Assembly (NCBI GenBank): GCA_029861535.1
Contig: JAOTZC010000009.1
Span: 1 to 64,000, forward strand
Reading direction: 5' to 3'
DNA length: 64,000 bases
DNA from: Gammaproteobacteria bacterium
GTDB taxonomy: Bacteria; Pseudomonadota; Gammaproteobacteria; Steroidobacterales; Woeseiaceae
A program made the position numbers and the translations under genes. The notes under the pieces were generated by a model. It saw nothing but the letters and a program-made list of their open reading frames with translations. It had not been told where the DNA came from and ran no database searches. Below, piece by piece: positions 18,447 to 30,065 of the stretch (its first letter is position 1; every line of letters starts with the position of its first letter).

Positions 18447-19438
18447 ATATTTCCGTTGCGTACCCGTGGGTCCTCTTTCTACTGGTGCTTGCCGCGGTGC
18501 CGTTATTCACGGCGGAAAAAGCGCTGGTTCGCTACTCCACGCTTACCCTGGTCCCGGACGATAAAGTCTCTGTGCTGATCGGAATTGTCTTGCGCTTATC
18601 ACGCAGCGCAGTGCTGGCACTGCTTGCATTAGCGCTGAGTGGTCCATTTCTGCCCGAAAAAGAAATAGAACGAATCGGGGAGGGCGCACAGATCGTTCTT
18701 CTGCTTGACCGAAGCCGAAGCATGGATCAGCCGTTTGGCGGCCAGCCATTTTCTAATCCGCTGGAGACACGAGGTTCAGAGCCAAAAGGCGCGGTTGCGC
18801 GGCGGCTTTTGTCTCAATTCGTCGCAGACCGGCGCAATGATAAATACGGGATGCTTGCATTCAGCACGCAGCCAATACAGGTGCTGCCGTTGACGGACAA
18901 GACACAGATCATCCGCGCTGCCATCGATGCGGGCAATATCGGCCGCGGGCTGTCCGAGACCGATGTCGGCGCGGGAATCCTCAATGCCATCAGGTTTTTT
19001 GAAGCGCAGCCGTATACGGGTTCGCGAGTCGTTATGCTTGTTTCAGACGGTGGGGCCAGACTGGATCAGACGACGCGTCTGCACATAGCAGACATGTTAA
19101 AACGCTACCGTGTTGCGCTTTATTGGCTATATATCCGTTCGAGAAACAGTCCCGGCATTATCGCTGGGAGCACCGATGACACGCCGGACGATGTGGCGCC
19201 GGCGCGCGTGTTGCACGACTATTTTGAAACGCTTGAGACTCCATACCGTGCGTTCGATGCGGAAGATCCGAACGCCCTCGCCGCAGCGATCGCAGAAGTA
19301 AATGAACTGCAAAGTCTACCGATCCGTTACCTCGATGTTGTTCCAAAGAAGAACATCGCGTCCTGGTTTTACGTTGCCGCAATGGTATTGATTGCGATGC
19401 TGTTGCTCGCAGAGCGAACGGAGATTAAGCGATGGTGA
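18443..19438 (+). CDS. mxaC: MxaC, membrane VWA-domain protein
   Basis: A 331-aa protein with two N-terminal hydrophobic helices, a VWA domain beginning IVLLLDRSRSMDQP (DxSxS metal-ion-dependent adhesion site) and a C-terminal helix (ASWFYVAAMVLIAMLLLAER). This is the BatA/BatB-like layout of MxaC. The start GTG 18443 overlaps the mxaA stop by 4 bases, and the end overlaps mxaK. It probably forms a membrane complex with MxaL and MxaA acting with MxaR. Confidence 0.85.
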   Translation: MNISVAYPWVLFLLVLAAVPLFTAEKALVRYSTLTLVPDDKVSVLIGIVLRLSRSAVLALLALALSGPFLPEKEIERIGEGAQIVLLLDRSRSMDQPFGGQPFSNPLETRGSEPKGAVARRLLSQFVADRRNDKYGMLAFSTQPIQVLPLTDKTQIIRAAIDAGNIGRGLSETDVGAGILNAIRFFEAQPYTGSRVVMLVSDGGARLDQTTRLHIADMLKRYRVALYWLYIRSRNSPGIIAGSTDDTPDDVAPARVLHDYFETLETPYRAFDAEDPNALAAAIAEVNELQSLPIRYLDVVPKKNIASWFYVAAMVLIAMLLLAERTEIKRW

Positions 19439-19974
19439 GTTCCAAATTCAGCATGCCTCTGGCAGCACTTGTCGCTGCCCTCTTGATTGCGATCGCTTAC
19501 GACGGTAGTCGACTGCTGCAACATCAGCGATTCAATGACTCCCTGACGAAAGACGATAAAACCGTCGTCGACGGCCCGGACAACGCGCACCGGCAGTTCG
19601 AAAGAGCATATGCACTCAAACACAAACAAGACTTTAGAGCAGCCGTTAAAGCCTATGCGGCAATTGAGCCGCAGCCGAATAGTTCGCTGCAGATGGACAT
19701 CAAATTCAATCTAGCGAATCTGTACTTCCGCGAGGCATTACGTTTGCGTGACACTGGTGATGACGACCTCGCAATGCCACTGATCGAATTGGCGAAGGAA
19801 AACTACAAGGAAATACTGCGTGCCGAAAATACATATTGGGATGCAAAATTCAACCTGGAATTGGCACTGATCGTGGCTCCGGAAACGGATCCGGTTGATC
19901 CGACGGGCGAACTTAATCCCGAGCGGAGTCCACGGGCAATAACCAAGATTAACGCACGCGAATCCTTGCCATGA
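19432..19974 (+). CDS. mxaK: MxaK-like protein
   Basis: A 180-aa protein with an N-terminal membrane anchor (PLAALVAALLIAIAYDGSRL) and a helical periplasmic domain with TPR-like features (RQFERAYALKHKQDFRAAVKAYA, KFNLANLYFREALRLRD, AKFNLELALIVAPE). It sits between mxaC and mxaL with overlaps on both sides, as MxaK does in mxa operons. Its sequence is less conserved than those of its neighbours, so the assignment leans on position. Confidence 0.78.
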   Translation: MVSSKFSMPLAALVAALLIAIAYDGSRLLQHQRFNDSLTKDDKTVVDGPDNAHRQFERAYALKHKQDFRAAVKAYAAIEPQPNSSLQMDIKFNLANLYFREALRLRDTGDDDLAMPLIELAKENYKEILRAENTYWDAKFNLELALIVAPETDPVDPTGELNPERSPRAITKINARESLP

Positions 19975-20960
19975 AATCGTACCGATTCGCCGTCAATTAC
20001 TTATCCGTGCAGACCTGGCCGTGGCTCGTTCTGTCTTTGCTCCTGCTTGGCATCGCGACGACGCGTTCGTCGATTCGCCTGCCTCACGATACGTATCGAT
20101 ACCTGTTTGTCATGGATATTACGCAAAGCATGAACGTGGACGACATCGAATTCGACGATGTGGCGACAACCAGACTCGAGTTTGCGAAGTCGGTAGTCGC
20201 AAGCGCTTTCCAAGAACTCCCGTGTGGATCAGACGTTGGGCTCGCAATCTTTGCCGAGCATCGCACGTTTGTTTTGTTTACACCGGTCGAGGTTTGCGAC
20301 CACTATCGCGCGTTAGACGATATGCTCGAAAAGGTCGATTGGCGTATAGCTTGGGCAGCGCGCAGCGAAATTGCTAAGGGCCTTTACTCTGCGATCGACG
20401 CTGCGCACAAAAGCGATCACGATACGCGCCTGGTATTCCTCACCGATGGTCACGAGGCGCCGCCGATCAACAAAGACATTAGGCCTCCTTATGGTGGGGA
20501 TCCGGGTTCCGTTGCAGGTTTCATCGGCGGCATCGGCGGGCCCGTGCCAAGCAGGATTCCGCATTTAGACGACAACGATAATATCGTTGGATACTGGGGT
20601 CGCGACGAAGTTATGCAGATTGACGTTTACAGTCTCGGACGCGCGACAACGGAGCAAGGGGAGGCGATGGTCGGTGTCAATATGGTGGACGTCGCACGCC
20701 GAATCGCGCTGGGCCAGGAACACCTATCGTCGCTTCGGGAGAATTATTTGCGGGAACTTGCGATGCAGACGGGACTCGACTATGCCCGCATTGATTCGCC
20801 ATCTGCGTTCATCAAAGGCCTTCGTCAGCAGGCGTATGCCAGGCGTACGCCGGTCGTTTCAGACCTCGGCTGGATTCCGACAACACTTGCGTTTATTTGT
20901 CTGACGTATTGTTTTGTGCTGCAACCGCGGGTGTGTCATGCGCCGACAATCCCACGCTAA
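19971..20960 (+). CDS. mxaL: MxaL, membrane VWA-domain protein
   Basis: A 329-aa protein with an N-terminal helix (WPWLVLSLLLLGIATTRSSI), a VWA domain with FVMDITQSMNVDD (DxTxS site), and a C-terminal hydrophobic segment (GWIPTTLAFICLTYCFVLQP). It overlaps mxaK by 4 bases and ends the operon; no mxaD follows. VWA domains of MxaC and MxaL are thought to be clients of the MoxR ATPase during cofactor-metal insertion. It ends 10 bases before a convergent hydrolase gene. Confidence 0.85.
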   Translation: MKSYRFAVNYLSVQTWPWLVLSLLLLGIATTRSSIRLPHDTYRYLFVMDITQSMNVDDIEFDDVATTRLEFAKSVVASAFQELPCGSDVGLAIFAEHRTFVLFTPVEVCDHYRALDDMLEKVDWRIAWAARSEIAKGLYSAIDAAHKSDHDTRLVFLTDGHEAPPINKDIRPPYGGDPGSVAGFIGGIGGPVPSRIPHLDDNDNIVGYWGRDEVMQIDVYSLGRATTEQGEAMVGVNMVDVARRIALGQEHLSSLRENYLRELAMQTGLDYARIDSPSAFIKGLRQQAYARRTPVVSDLGWIPTTLAFICLTYCFVLQPRVCHAPTIPR

Positions 20961-20970
20961 TACGATCAAA

Positions 20971-21900
20971 CTATAGTCGTTCGATTACATCTCTGATTGA
21001 TTCAACCACTAATTGTGGCTGGCTCAAGTGAATATAGTGGTCCTCGGTTGCGGCAATCACATGTCTTCCTTGCGCTGCCCGACCGGCAAGCTCGGATTGC
21101 ATATCCATCCAGATTCTGGCGCGTGCCGCTGTCGAGTCAGAGCCGCGTAATTGATCGATGCTGTGAGAAATTACGACGACCGGAACATTCGGCAACAGCG
21201 GCGCGTTTTGCAGCTGCTCCGCGCTATTGCGAAGATGCCGTAGTTCGCTTAGAAAAGCCGCCATACTACTGCGTGAAACTGCAAAAGATTTTGCGACAGG
21301 AACGATGTCTTTCGGCAACGCGTCCGGGATCTGGAAAGCGTTTCCCACAAAGAAAGAATTACCGCGCGGTGCACTTGACTTCACGCCAGCTTGTTTGAAC
21401 CGTCGAAACTGATCCTCGTGCGAGGAATCGACAAGTACCATACCCGCGACCTTTTGCGGGTTATTGTGACTGTATAGCCGAACATTCAAGCCGCCGAATG
21501 AATGGCCGACAAGTAGATACGGTGCCGGGACACTGCCATTGCCCAATAGAATTTCGAGTTCGCGGGAAATATTTTCGCTATCGCGCGGTAGTGGTCCCGT
21601 ATCGCTCCATCCGTATCCCGCGCGATCGTAACTGCAGGCGCGCGTGAACGAAGCGACCTCCGGTTGGACGCGCACCCAGTCTAAGGAGCTGCCGCCGAGT
21701 CCGGAATCAAAAATGACCGTCGGCAATCCTTGGCCAATACAATTCAAATGCAGACGATGACTGCCGACCCATATATAGGTTCCCGGCGCCGCCGGCCGTG
21801 CGGCCGAGGTGTCGATCGTTGCATCACTCCGCTGTGTGCCGGCTGTTGCTAATACCAATGTCAGGATTGCGAGCGGGGTGGCGCATCGCATGGACTTCAC
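20971..21900 (-). CDS. Exported alpha/beta hydrolase
   Basis: A 309-aa protein with a signal peptide (CATPLAILTLVLATAGTQRSDA). It has an alpha/beta hydrolase fold: nucleophile elbow GHSFGG, FDSGLGGSSLDWVRVQP near the oxyanion region, acid in VVISHSIDQLRG, and the likely catalytic His in TEDHYIHLSQP. It would hydrolyse an ester or similar bond in the periplasm; the substrate is unknown. Its start overlaps the stop of the SoxYZ-like gene, so they are co-transcribed on the reverse strand with the metallo-hydrolase gene. It lacks the look of a cytoplasmic S-formylglutathione hydrolase. Confidence 0.8.
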   Translation of the reverse strand: MKSMRCATPLAILTLVLATAGTQRSDATIDTSAARPAAPGTYIWVGSHRLHLNCIGQGLPTVIFDSGLGGSSLDWVRVQPEVASFTRACSYDRAGYGWSDTGPLPRDSENISRELEILLGNGSVPAPYLLVGHSFGGLNVRLYSHNNPQKVAGMVLVDSSHEDQFRRFKQAGVKSSAPRGNSFFVGNAFQIPDALPKDIVPVAKSFAVSRSSMAAFLSELRHLRNSAEQLQNAPLLPNVPVVVISHSIDQLRGSDSTAARARIWMDMQSELAGRAAQGRHVIAATEDHYIHLSQPQLVVESIRDVIERL

Positions 21901-22751
21901 TCCTGCGCGAGTTTCTGCTGCCCAGGCGCCGAAACCCGGAGGGTCTGACTGAAATGCAAGTCTTTGGTATCAGTAACGTCTGCTGTGAGTTCGCCATCAC
22001 CTTCCGGCACAAAGTAAAATCGAAAGCTTGGGTTTTCACTGATGCCGAATCCAGTCTCTGCGGAAAAGACTTCTTCGCCGTCCAAACTGACTTTGATGTG
22101 GCGAACGAAATGGGCTGGGGCATACAAACGTGTCACCTGGTCCATTTGTAATCCGTTAAGGTTCGGGTGACTAATCATGAGCTGAGCCAGTGTCGGCTCG
22201 GTAGGCTTCATTTCCCCTTGCGTTTTGAGTTTGATTTTGCCAAGCCGCGCCATTGCTGCATCAAGGTCAGAACCTGCGGGCGCAGAGCATCCACCCGACG
22301 CTTTGATAAAGCGCCGGCTCATGTACAGCTCGCCGTCATTCATTTCTGCGATTGCGCGCACCGGGGTGTAGGCATCGACCCTAACTCGAAACGCCAAATC
22401 TGCGCGGCCACTTTTCGGTGTGAAGTGAAATTTGCCGGCTAGAGCGCCTGGATTCTTGTCGATGATCAAATAAATGGTTTTGATATACCGATCGGTCGTC
22501 TGCGGAATCTGTGCGGTGATCGATATCGGCACAATGGCCGCGTTTTCGGCGCGCTTTGGTATATCCAGCACAATCAAATCATCCGATTCGGTTATCGGAC
22601 GGTCTCCGAAATAGGCGTCTCGCAGACCGCCGGTCCAAAGCATGTCCTCTTCGACCGTTGTTGCCTCACCCGCGACCGGTGCAAGCATCAGGATTAGGGT
22701 TGACCATGCGAGTAGACTGGCGAACGCGTTCGAGTGCAGACCGTTCAACAT
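21897..22751 (-). CDS. Quinoprotein dehydrogenase-associated SoxYZ-like carrier protein
   Basis: A 284-aa exported protein (signal peptide LLAWSTLILMLAPVAGEA). It fuses a SoxY-like half, with a carrier cysteine in SGGCSAPAG, and a SoxZ-like half (ISHPNLNGLQMDQVTRLYAPAHFVRHIKVSLDGEEVF). In Sox systems the carrier cysteine binds sulfur intermediates; the fused version is known from clusters of PQQ dehydrogenases, where the cargo is not established. The start ATG 22751 lies 4 bases after the stop of the metallohydrolase gene. Confidence 0.85.
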   Translation of the reverse strand: MLNGLHSNAFASLLAWSTLILMLAPVAGEATTVEEDMLWTGGLRDAYFGDRPITESDDLIVLDIPKRAENAAIVPISITAQIPQTTDRYIKTIYLIIDKNPGALAGKFHFTPKSGRADLAFRVRVDAYTPVRAIAEMNDGELYMSRRFIKASGGCSAPAGSDLDAAMARLGKIKLKTQGEMKPTEPTLAQLMISHPNLNGLQMDQVTRLYAPAHFVRHIKVSLDGEEVFSAETGFGISENPSFRFYFVPEGDGELTADVTDTKDLHFSQTLRVSAPGQQKLAQE

Positions 22752-22755
22752 GGTT

Positions 22756-23727
22756 TCAGTCCTCCCATTCCAGTTCCGCGAATGCGGCGCCCACATTGCG
22801 CTCGTGATAGCGCTCGACCAAAGGCCATTGCGCTTTTTGCGGTGCGTCAATGGTAGCTTGAGCCGAGGCCAAATCACCACCTTTCGCGATCCAGGCCCGG
22901 ACTTTGGCCCGCAGTTCGGTCAGATACTGAAGCGTCGGGGCCATCGCTGCGGGCCAGCGCGCGCTGGTCGGACCATGGCCGGGAACGACATAATCCAATG
23001 GTATGGCCGATAACTGCTCGAGTTCGTCGATCCAGCCGTTGATGCTGCCGTCTATGACGGGCAGATGCTCCAAAAACACCAGGTCACCGACAAACGCCGT
23101 ATTCGTTCTGCTATCCAATATGCTCAAATCGTGGTCAGTATGCGCGCTATCGTGGGCCCGCAGTGTCAAGACGCGTCCACCAATATCTAATTCGACCGTC
23201 TCCGCGACTACGCGTTCCGGAAAGACGATATTCGACGCGTCAAGCTCGTGGCCCGCGTGAGCCGATGCACGCTCGAGGTAGAGATCGCCGCGTAGTGCCA
23301 ACGCGCGTGGTAGTTTCGCATGGCCGATGAATTCAACTCCCGGTCGCACGAACGCCGCGTTGCCCAGCAGATGATCCGGATGCACATGCGTATTGATCAC
23401 ATAGCATACGGGGCGACCCGTTACGCCGCGGATTGCGCAATCCAGCGCTCGACCTTCGGCGATACTGCCGCCGGTGTCGATGATCGCAACGCAGCGATCG
23501 CCGACGATAAAGCCGAGGTTTGCAATTTCGTCACCTTCGAATACGACTGCGGCATGGCCGGGCCGAACATACATGCCCGGAGCGACTTGCACGATGTCGG
23601 TTGATGGCGAGCAAGTCTCGCGCTCGGGTGTCGTAGCAGCGCAAGACAGCGCGAGAAAACCACAACTCAGCTGAGATATCAGCAATTTTCGAGCGTTCGA
23701 TTTTCGTGGTTTGCTGGGCATGGACAT
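22756..23727 (-). CDS. Quinoprotein relay system zinc metallohydrolase (MBL fold)
   Basis: A 323-aa exported protein of the metallo-beta-lactamase fold. The zinc motif HVHPDH lies at residues 114-119, with DTGGS and LRAHDSAHTDHDL and the late motif VVPGHGP. The N-terminus ends FLALSC, a plausible lipobox, so it may be a lipoprotein. This matches the SoxH-like proteins that pair with SoxYZ-like carriers in quinoprotein clusters. It is the first gene of a three-gene operon with the carrier and the alpha/beta hydrolase. The substrate, perhaps a thioester on the carrier, is unknown. Confidence 0.85.
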   Translation of the reverse strand: MSMPSKPRKSNARKLLISQLSCGFLALSCAATTPERETCSPSTDIVQVAPGMYVRPGHAAVVFEGDEIANLGFIVGDRCVAIIDTGGSIAEGRALDCAIRGVTGRPVCYVINTHVHPDHLLGNAAFVRPGVEFIGHAKLPRALALRGDLYLERASAHAGHELDASNIVFPERVVAETVELDIGGRVLTLRAHDSAHTDHDLSILDSRTNTAFVGDLVFLEHLPVIDGSINGWIDELEQLSAIPLDYVVPGHGPTSARWPAAMAPTLQYLTELRAKVRAWIAKGGDLASAQATIDAPQKAQWPLVERYHERNVGAAFAELEWED

Positions 23728-24029
23728 TGGTTAAGCTCATAAAAATCTGGGCAATTCTATTGCAGCTGGTGTCCAATGGCACTTGCTGGGTCAGCAAGTT
23801 CTGAACGATGCGGTTTCCGGATCGCCCAAAGGCCTTGTAGACCAAGTCTAAAATGGGTAGCGTTCCGAGGCTACGTGCGCCGCGTTGATTTCGGCGCCGC
23901 GGGCGATCGTATGCCAACGCGGGAAAATCCAAGACTGGGGCGCTGATGCGCAAAACAAAACCCCGCTAGTTGGCCGCATGCAGTGCGATATGCTGTCTAA
24001 CGATAATAGATAACGGCGAGAGAAAGCAC
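23728..24029. other. Divergent intergenic region, 302 bases
   Basis: This is the shared upstream region of the metallohydrolase operon (leftward) and the TonB receptor (rightward). No gene was seen. A short inverted repeat, GTAGC at 23857-23861 with GCTAC 8 bases on, is present; its meaning is unknown. No convincing promoter could be assigned by eye. Confidence 0.3.
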
Positions 24030-27264
<3,235 letters not shown>

Positions 27265-27620
27265 CGCCGGAAAGTACCGTGTAGTTGCCGTCAAGTCGGT
27301 GCCTTAGGACGCTGGAGTGAGCCCAGAGAAATTCAGACAAATCGTGAAGTTGACTTGCGGCCGGCGTCCACGCATTCTGTTAAGTGCCAATCAAGAAAAA
27401 TCACCGTGATGACGGGCGTGTTGAGGGGAATCGTTGCGTCTGAAACAAAATGCTTACCGCAACCCGATCCTTAAGCAAACAAAAGTAGCTCATCGCTGAG
27501 CCTTGGCGCAATTGTTACGGTGACGCGAAGAATATCGCGGCTGGTTTTTTTCGCACACATCATTGGTCTTTAGTGCCGGAAGTTGCCGGCATTTTTTGCG
27601 GATCATGGGGAGATTTTAAG
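27265..27620. other. Gene-free region before the porin
   Basis: No gene was seen in this 356-base region. It is A/T-richer than its surroundings towards the right and contains a T-run at about 27545-27551 after a weak GCGA/TCGC hairpin. It probably holds the promoter and leader of the porin gene. GGGGAG before the ATG at 27621 acts as the ribosome binding site. Confidence 0.3.
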
Positions 27621-28910
27621 ATGGCTACAAAACAAACGAATAGCTGGATTTCCGCTTTGATGGGCATGACTGCTCTGCTCGTCGCATCTATCAATGCTCA
27701 GGCTTTCGAGTCGATGAAGATGGGCGACTGGGATGTCGCCATAAGCGGCAATGTCAATGCATTTTGGACGAACATTGACTGTGACACGAATGGCAACGGC
27801 CTGGTATCGTCCGGCCTGGCGTGCGGCTCGTTAGTAAGCTCAGACTATAAGTCGGGCAACGTGCAGACCGGATTGTTGCCGTCCTGGTTTGGGCTCAATG
27901 CCAAACAGGAAAGCAACGGCCTAAAAACAGAAATCAACATCGGCTTTCAACCGGGTGTCGATTCCGGGGGTGGGGCCATTGACACCGGCTTACGTTTGAA
28001 TTCGGAAAACCTGCGGCAAGTTAATATCAAGTTCGGTGCCGACTGGGGCATGCTCACACTCGGGCGTGACCTCGGCGTTTATGGATCTGACGCGATCCTG
28101 TCGGACATGACCTTGTTGGGCGTAGGCACCGTGTCCGATTTAGCTGTTTTTGGCGGTAATACGACACTAGGTCGAATTGGGGTCGGTTATCTCTACGCGG
28201 ACTGGAAAGCCCAGATTCAGTATGCGTCACCGAACTGGGACGGTTTTTCATTCAACGTGGCTATCGTCGATCCCTGGGCCCCCGTCAACCTGTCTGGTCT
28301 GAGTCTCGACCAGAATTCCTTCAGTCAGGATGCCGATACCTACGGCTTCGAAGGTAAAGGCGCCTACACATGGGGTGACGATACGTCGACGACGACTGGC
28401 AAAGTGTGGGCCGGCTTTATATCGCAATCCCTTGATACCAGCAGCACGTCATTTTCAAACCAGGATGCCACGGGATTTGATGTCGGCGGCAAAGTCGCAT
28501 TCAGTGGGTTGGAGCTCGTCGGCTATTTTTACAGCGGCGACGGTATCGGCACGCTTGGTTTCATGTGGGACGGCCTGGATACCAGTGGCGCGACTCGCGA
28601 TTCGGACGGCTTCTATGTGCAGGGAACCTACAAGTTTCCCGACGTGGGTACGAAGGTGGGCATCAGCTTTGGCGAGAGCAATCTCGATCTTGGCCCCGGC
28701 GATACAGCGACAGGGGGTATTTGTGATCCGGTGACCAGCGCGGCGTGTACGCTGGTCGAAACCAACGAGTCATTCGTCATTGGCGTGTATCATCCGGTGA
28801 CTCCATCGCTGAACCTGGTGTTCGAGTACACGAAAACGGAAGCGACAGCACACAATGGCAATAGCGCCGAAGAGAGTACCATCGCATTAGGTGCTATCCT
28901 TTTCTACTGA
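27621..28910 (+). CDS. Outer-membrane porin
   Basis: A 429-aa protein with a signal peptide (LMGMTALLVASINAQA|FE). It has a barrel-like alternating sequence with family-typical pieces: MGDWDVAISGNVNAFW, VQTGLLPSWFGLNAKQES, ADWGMLTLGRDLGVYG and a C-terminal IALGAILFY ending in an aromatic residue. It is a general or small-solute diffusion channel of the Gram-negative porin type. It is isolated, with its own leader and terminator. A position after frmA could link it to C1 substrate entry, but that is weak. Confidence 0.8.
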   Translation: MATKQTNSWISALMGMTALLVASINAQAFESMKMGDWDVAISGNVNAFWTNIDCDTNGNGLVSSGLACGSLVSSDYKSGNVQTGLLPSWFGLNAKQESNGLKTEINIGFQPGVDSGGGAIDTGLRLNSENLRQVNIKFGADWGMLTLGRDLGVYGSDAILSDMTLLGVGTVSDLAVFGGNTTLGRIGVGYLYADWKAQIQYASPNWDGFSFNVAIVDPWAPVNLSGLSLDQNSFSQDADTYGFEGKGAYTWGDDTSTTTGKVWAGFISQSLDTSSTSFSNQDATGFDVGGKVAFSGLELVGYFYSGDGIGTLGFMWDGLDTSGATRDSDGFYVQGTYKFPDVGTKVGISFGESNLDLGPGDTATGGICDPVTSAACTLVETNESFVIGVYHPVTPSLNLVFEYTKTEATAHNGNSAEESTIALGAILFY

Positions 28911-28944
28911 TTGGGGCTGTGCTTAAGAGGCAAGATAACGGTAA

Positions 28945-28972
28945 GGGCGGCGCTTTCGGGCGCCGTCTTTAT
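28945..28972 (+). terminator. Rho-independent terminator after the porin gene
   Basis: The stem CGGCGC (28948-28953) and GCGCCG (28960-28965) has a TTTCGG loop, is extended by G-T pairs, and is followed by TTTATT. It lies 35 bases after the porin stop. Confidence 0.75.
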
Positions 28973-29023
28973 TCGACAAGACTGTTCGTGATAGAGGCAT
29001 GCGCGCGTTGAGAGGATCTAAAG

Positions 29024-30055
29024 TTGCTAAATGAACACACTCAGCTGCCGCATCAGTCGCGACGCCGGCGCGGTGCCACGGTCTCAGTGGGATGGACGAT
29101 TGCTATTTTCTGTTGCTTGTCGAGCGCTTATGCCGCTTCAAATTCGGTAATTTGGGAGCGTGGCGATCAGATCGTTAAGCTCGTAAAACAAGACGACGAG
29201 TCCGCCCCACCGAATGATCATCCGATGACTATGACCGCCGACGAAATTGAGGCGATGCTGAATATCCTGCGCCTGCGCTACACCGATGAAGATTCCGATG
29301 TTGCCCCGCTGTCCGTATTCACACAGGAGGAGATAGAAAATCTCGGCAAAGCCGTCGCAACTGGGCTTGGACGTGCCGCATCGTCGCAGGACGTCATTTT
29401 TCATGTGATTGGCGCCCGCCGTCTGTCTCCAGGAGCGTTTGCGAAAAGAAACCGCGTATCGGCTGGGCGCATTTTTTATCGAGATGGAAACTTAAATATT
29501 ATTTTCGGTCAGGTCCAAACACCGTACCGAAAGAAAAACGTGTATGGACAGGTCGATGAAGATTTTTATCCGCGCAATTACGGTAGCCGAACTGTGGCGG
29601 CAGAACACGATGTTGTTTTACTGACGAACAGCGTTATCCATTTCAATCAAGATAGCTCCGGTGTGCGCGGTGATTGGATCGTCATCGAGCCCAGCGCGGC
29701 CGTAGCCGGCGGCCGGCCGGACGCCGCGCCCGAACCGGCACCCGTAGCAACTCCTGCAAGCGCAGCTGCTCCCGCTGTGCGTGCCGAAGCGCCCGTGATA
29801 CCTGCATCGTCGGCGGCCAACAGCACTGATATGGAGGTCGCGCAGCGCGAAGCGACAGCTGCAATAGCAGCACCGTCGGCAACCAAGAGCACCGATAGAG
29901 AGGCTGCGCAGCGCGAAGCAGCGCCCGCCCCAGCTGCGTCATCGACGGACGATGTGGAACAGCGCCTGGAAGCACTGAAGCGTTTGCGCGAGCGCGAGCT
30001 GATCTCCGAGGATGCGTACCAAACTAAGATGAAAGAGATTTTGCAGGATCTCTGA
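29024..30055 (+). CDS. Exported protein with a low-complexity Ala/Pro linker and SHOCT-like tail
   Basis: A 343-aa protein starting at TTG 29024, with a signal segment (VGWTIAIFCCLSSAYAAS). The N-terminal globular part contains IWERGDQIVKLVKQ and QEEIENLGKAVATGLGRA, then VIFHVIGARRLSPG and VSAGRIFYRDGNLNIIFG. An Ala/Pro/Glu linker (about residues 225-310) carries two near-repeats (STDMEVAQREA, STDREAAQREA). The end, EQRLEALKRLRERELISEDA, resembles a SHOCT motif. The function is unknown. It is followed 10 bases later by another exported protein. Confidence 0.7.
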   Translation: MLNEHTQLPHQSRRRRGATVSVGWTIAIFCCLSSAYAASNSVIWERGDQIVKLVKQDDESAPPNDHPMTMTADEIEAMLNILRLRYTDEDSDVAPLSVFTQEEIENLGKAVATGLGRAASSQDVIFHVIGARRLSPGAFAKRNRVSAGRIFYRDGNLNIIFGQVQTPYRKKNVYGQVDEDFYPRNYGSRTVAAEHDVVLLTNSVIHFNQDSSGVRGDWIVIEPSAAVAGGRPDAAPEPAPVATPASAAAPAVRAEAPVIPASSAANSTDMEVAQREATAAIAAPSATKSTDREAAQREAAPAPAASSTDDVEQRLEALKRLRERELISEDAYQTKMKEILQDL

Positions 30056-30065
30056 GGAGCGTCGT

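Noticed and set aside
20971-21900. S-formylglutathione hydrolase
   Set aside because: The protein has a signal peptide and lacks the usual FghA sequence features; the substrate would be cytosolic.
27495-27520. Possible sigma-54 type promoter (TGGCGC...TTAC) upstream of the porin
   Set aside because: The match to the -24/-12 consensus is poor at the -12 element and no activator gene is near.
27523-27552. Hairpin-like GCGA/TCGC followed by a T-run
   Set aside because: The stem is only 4 bp and lies within a leader region, too weak to call a terminator.
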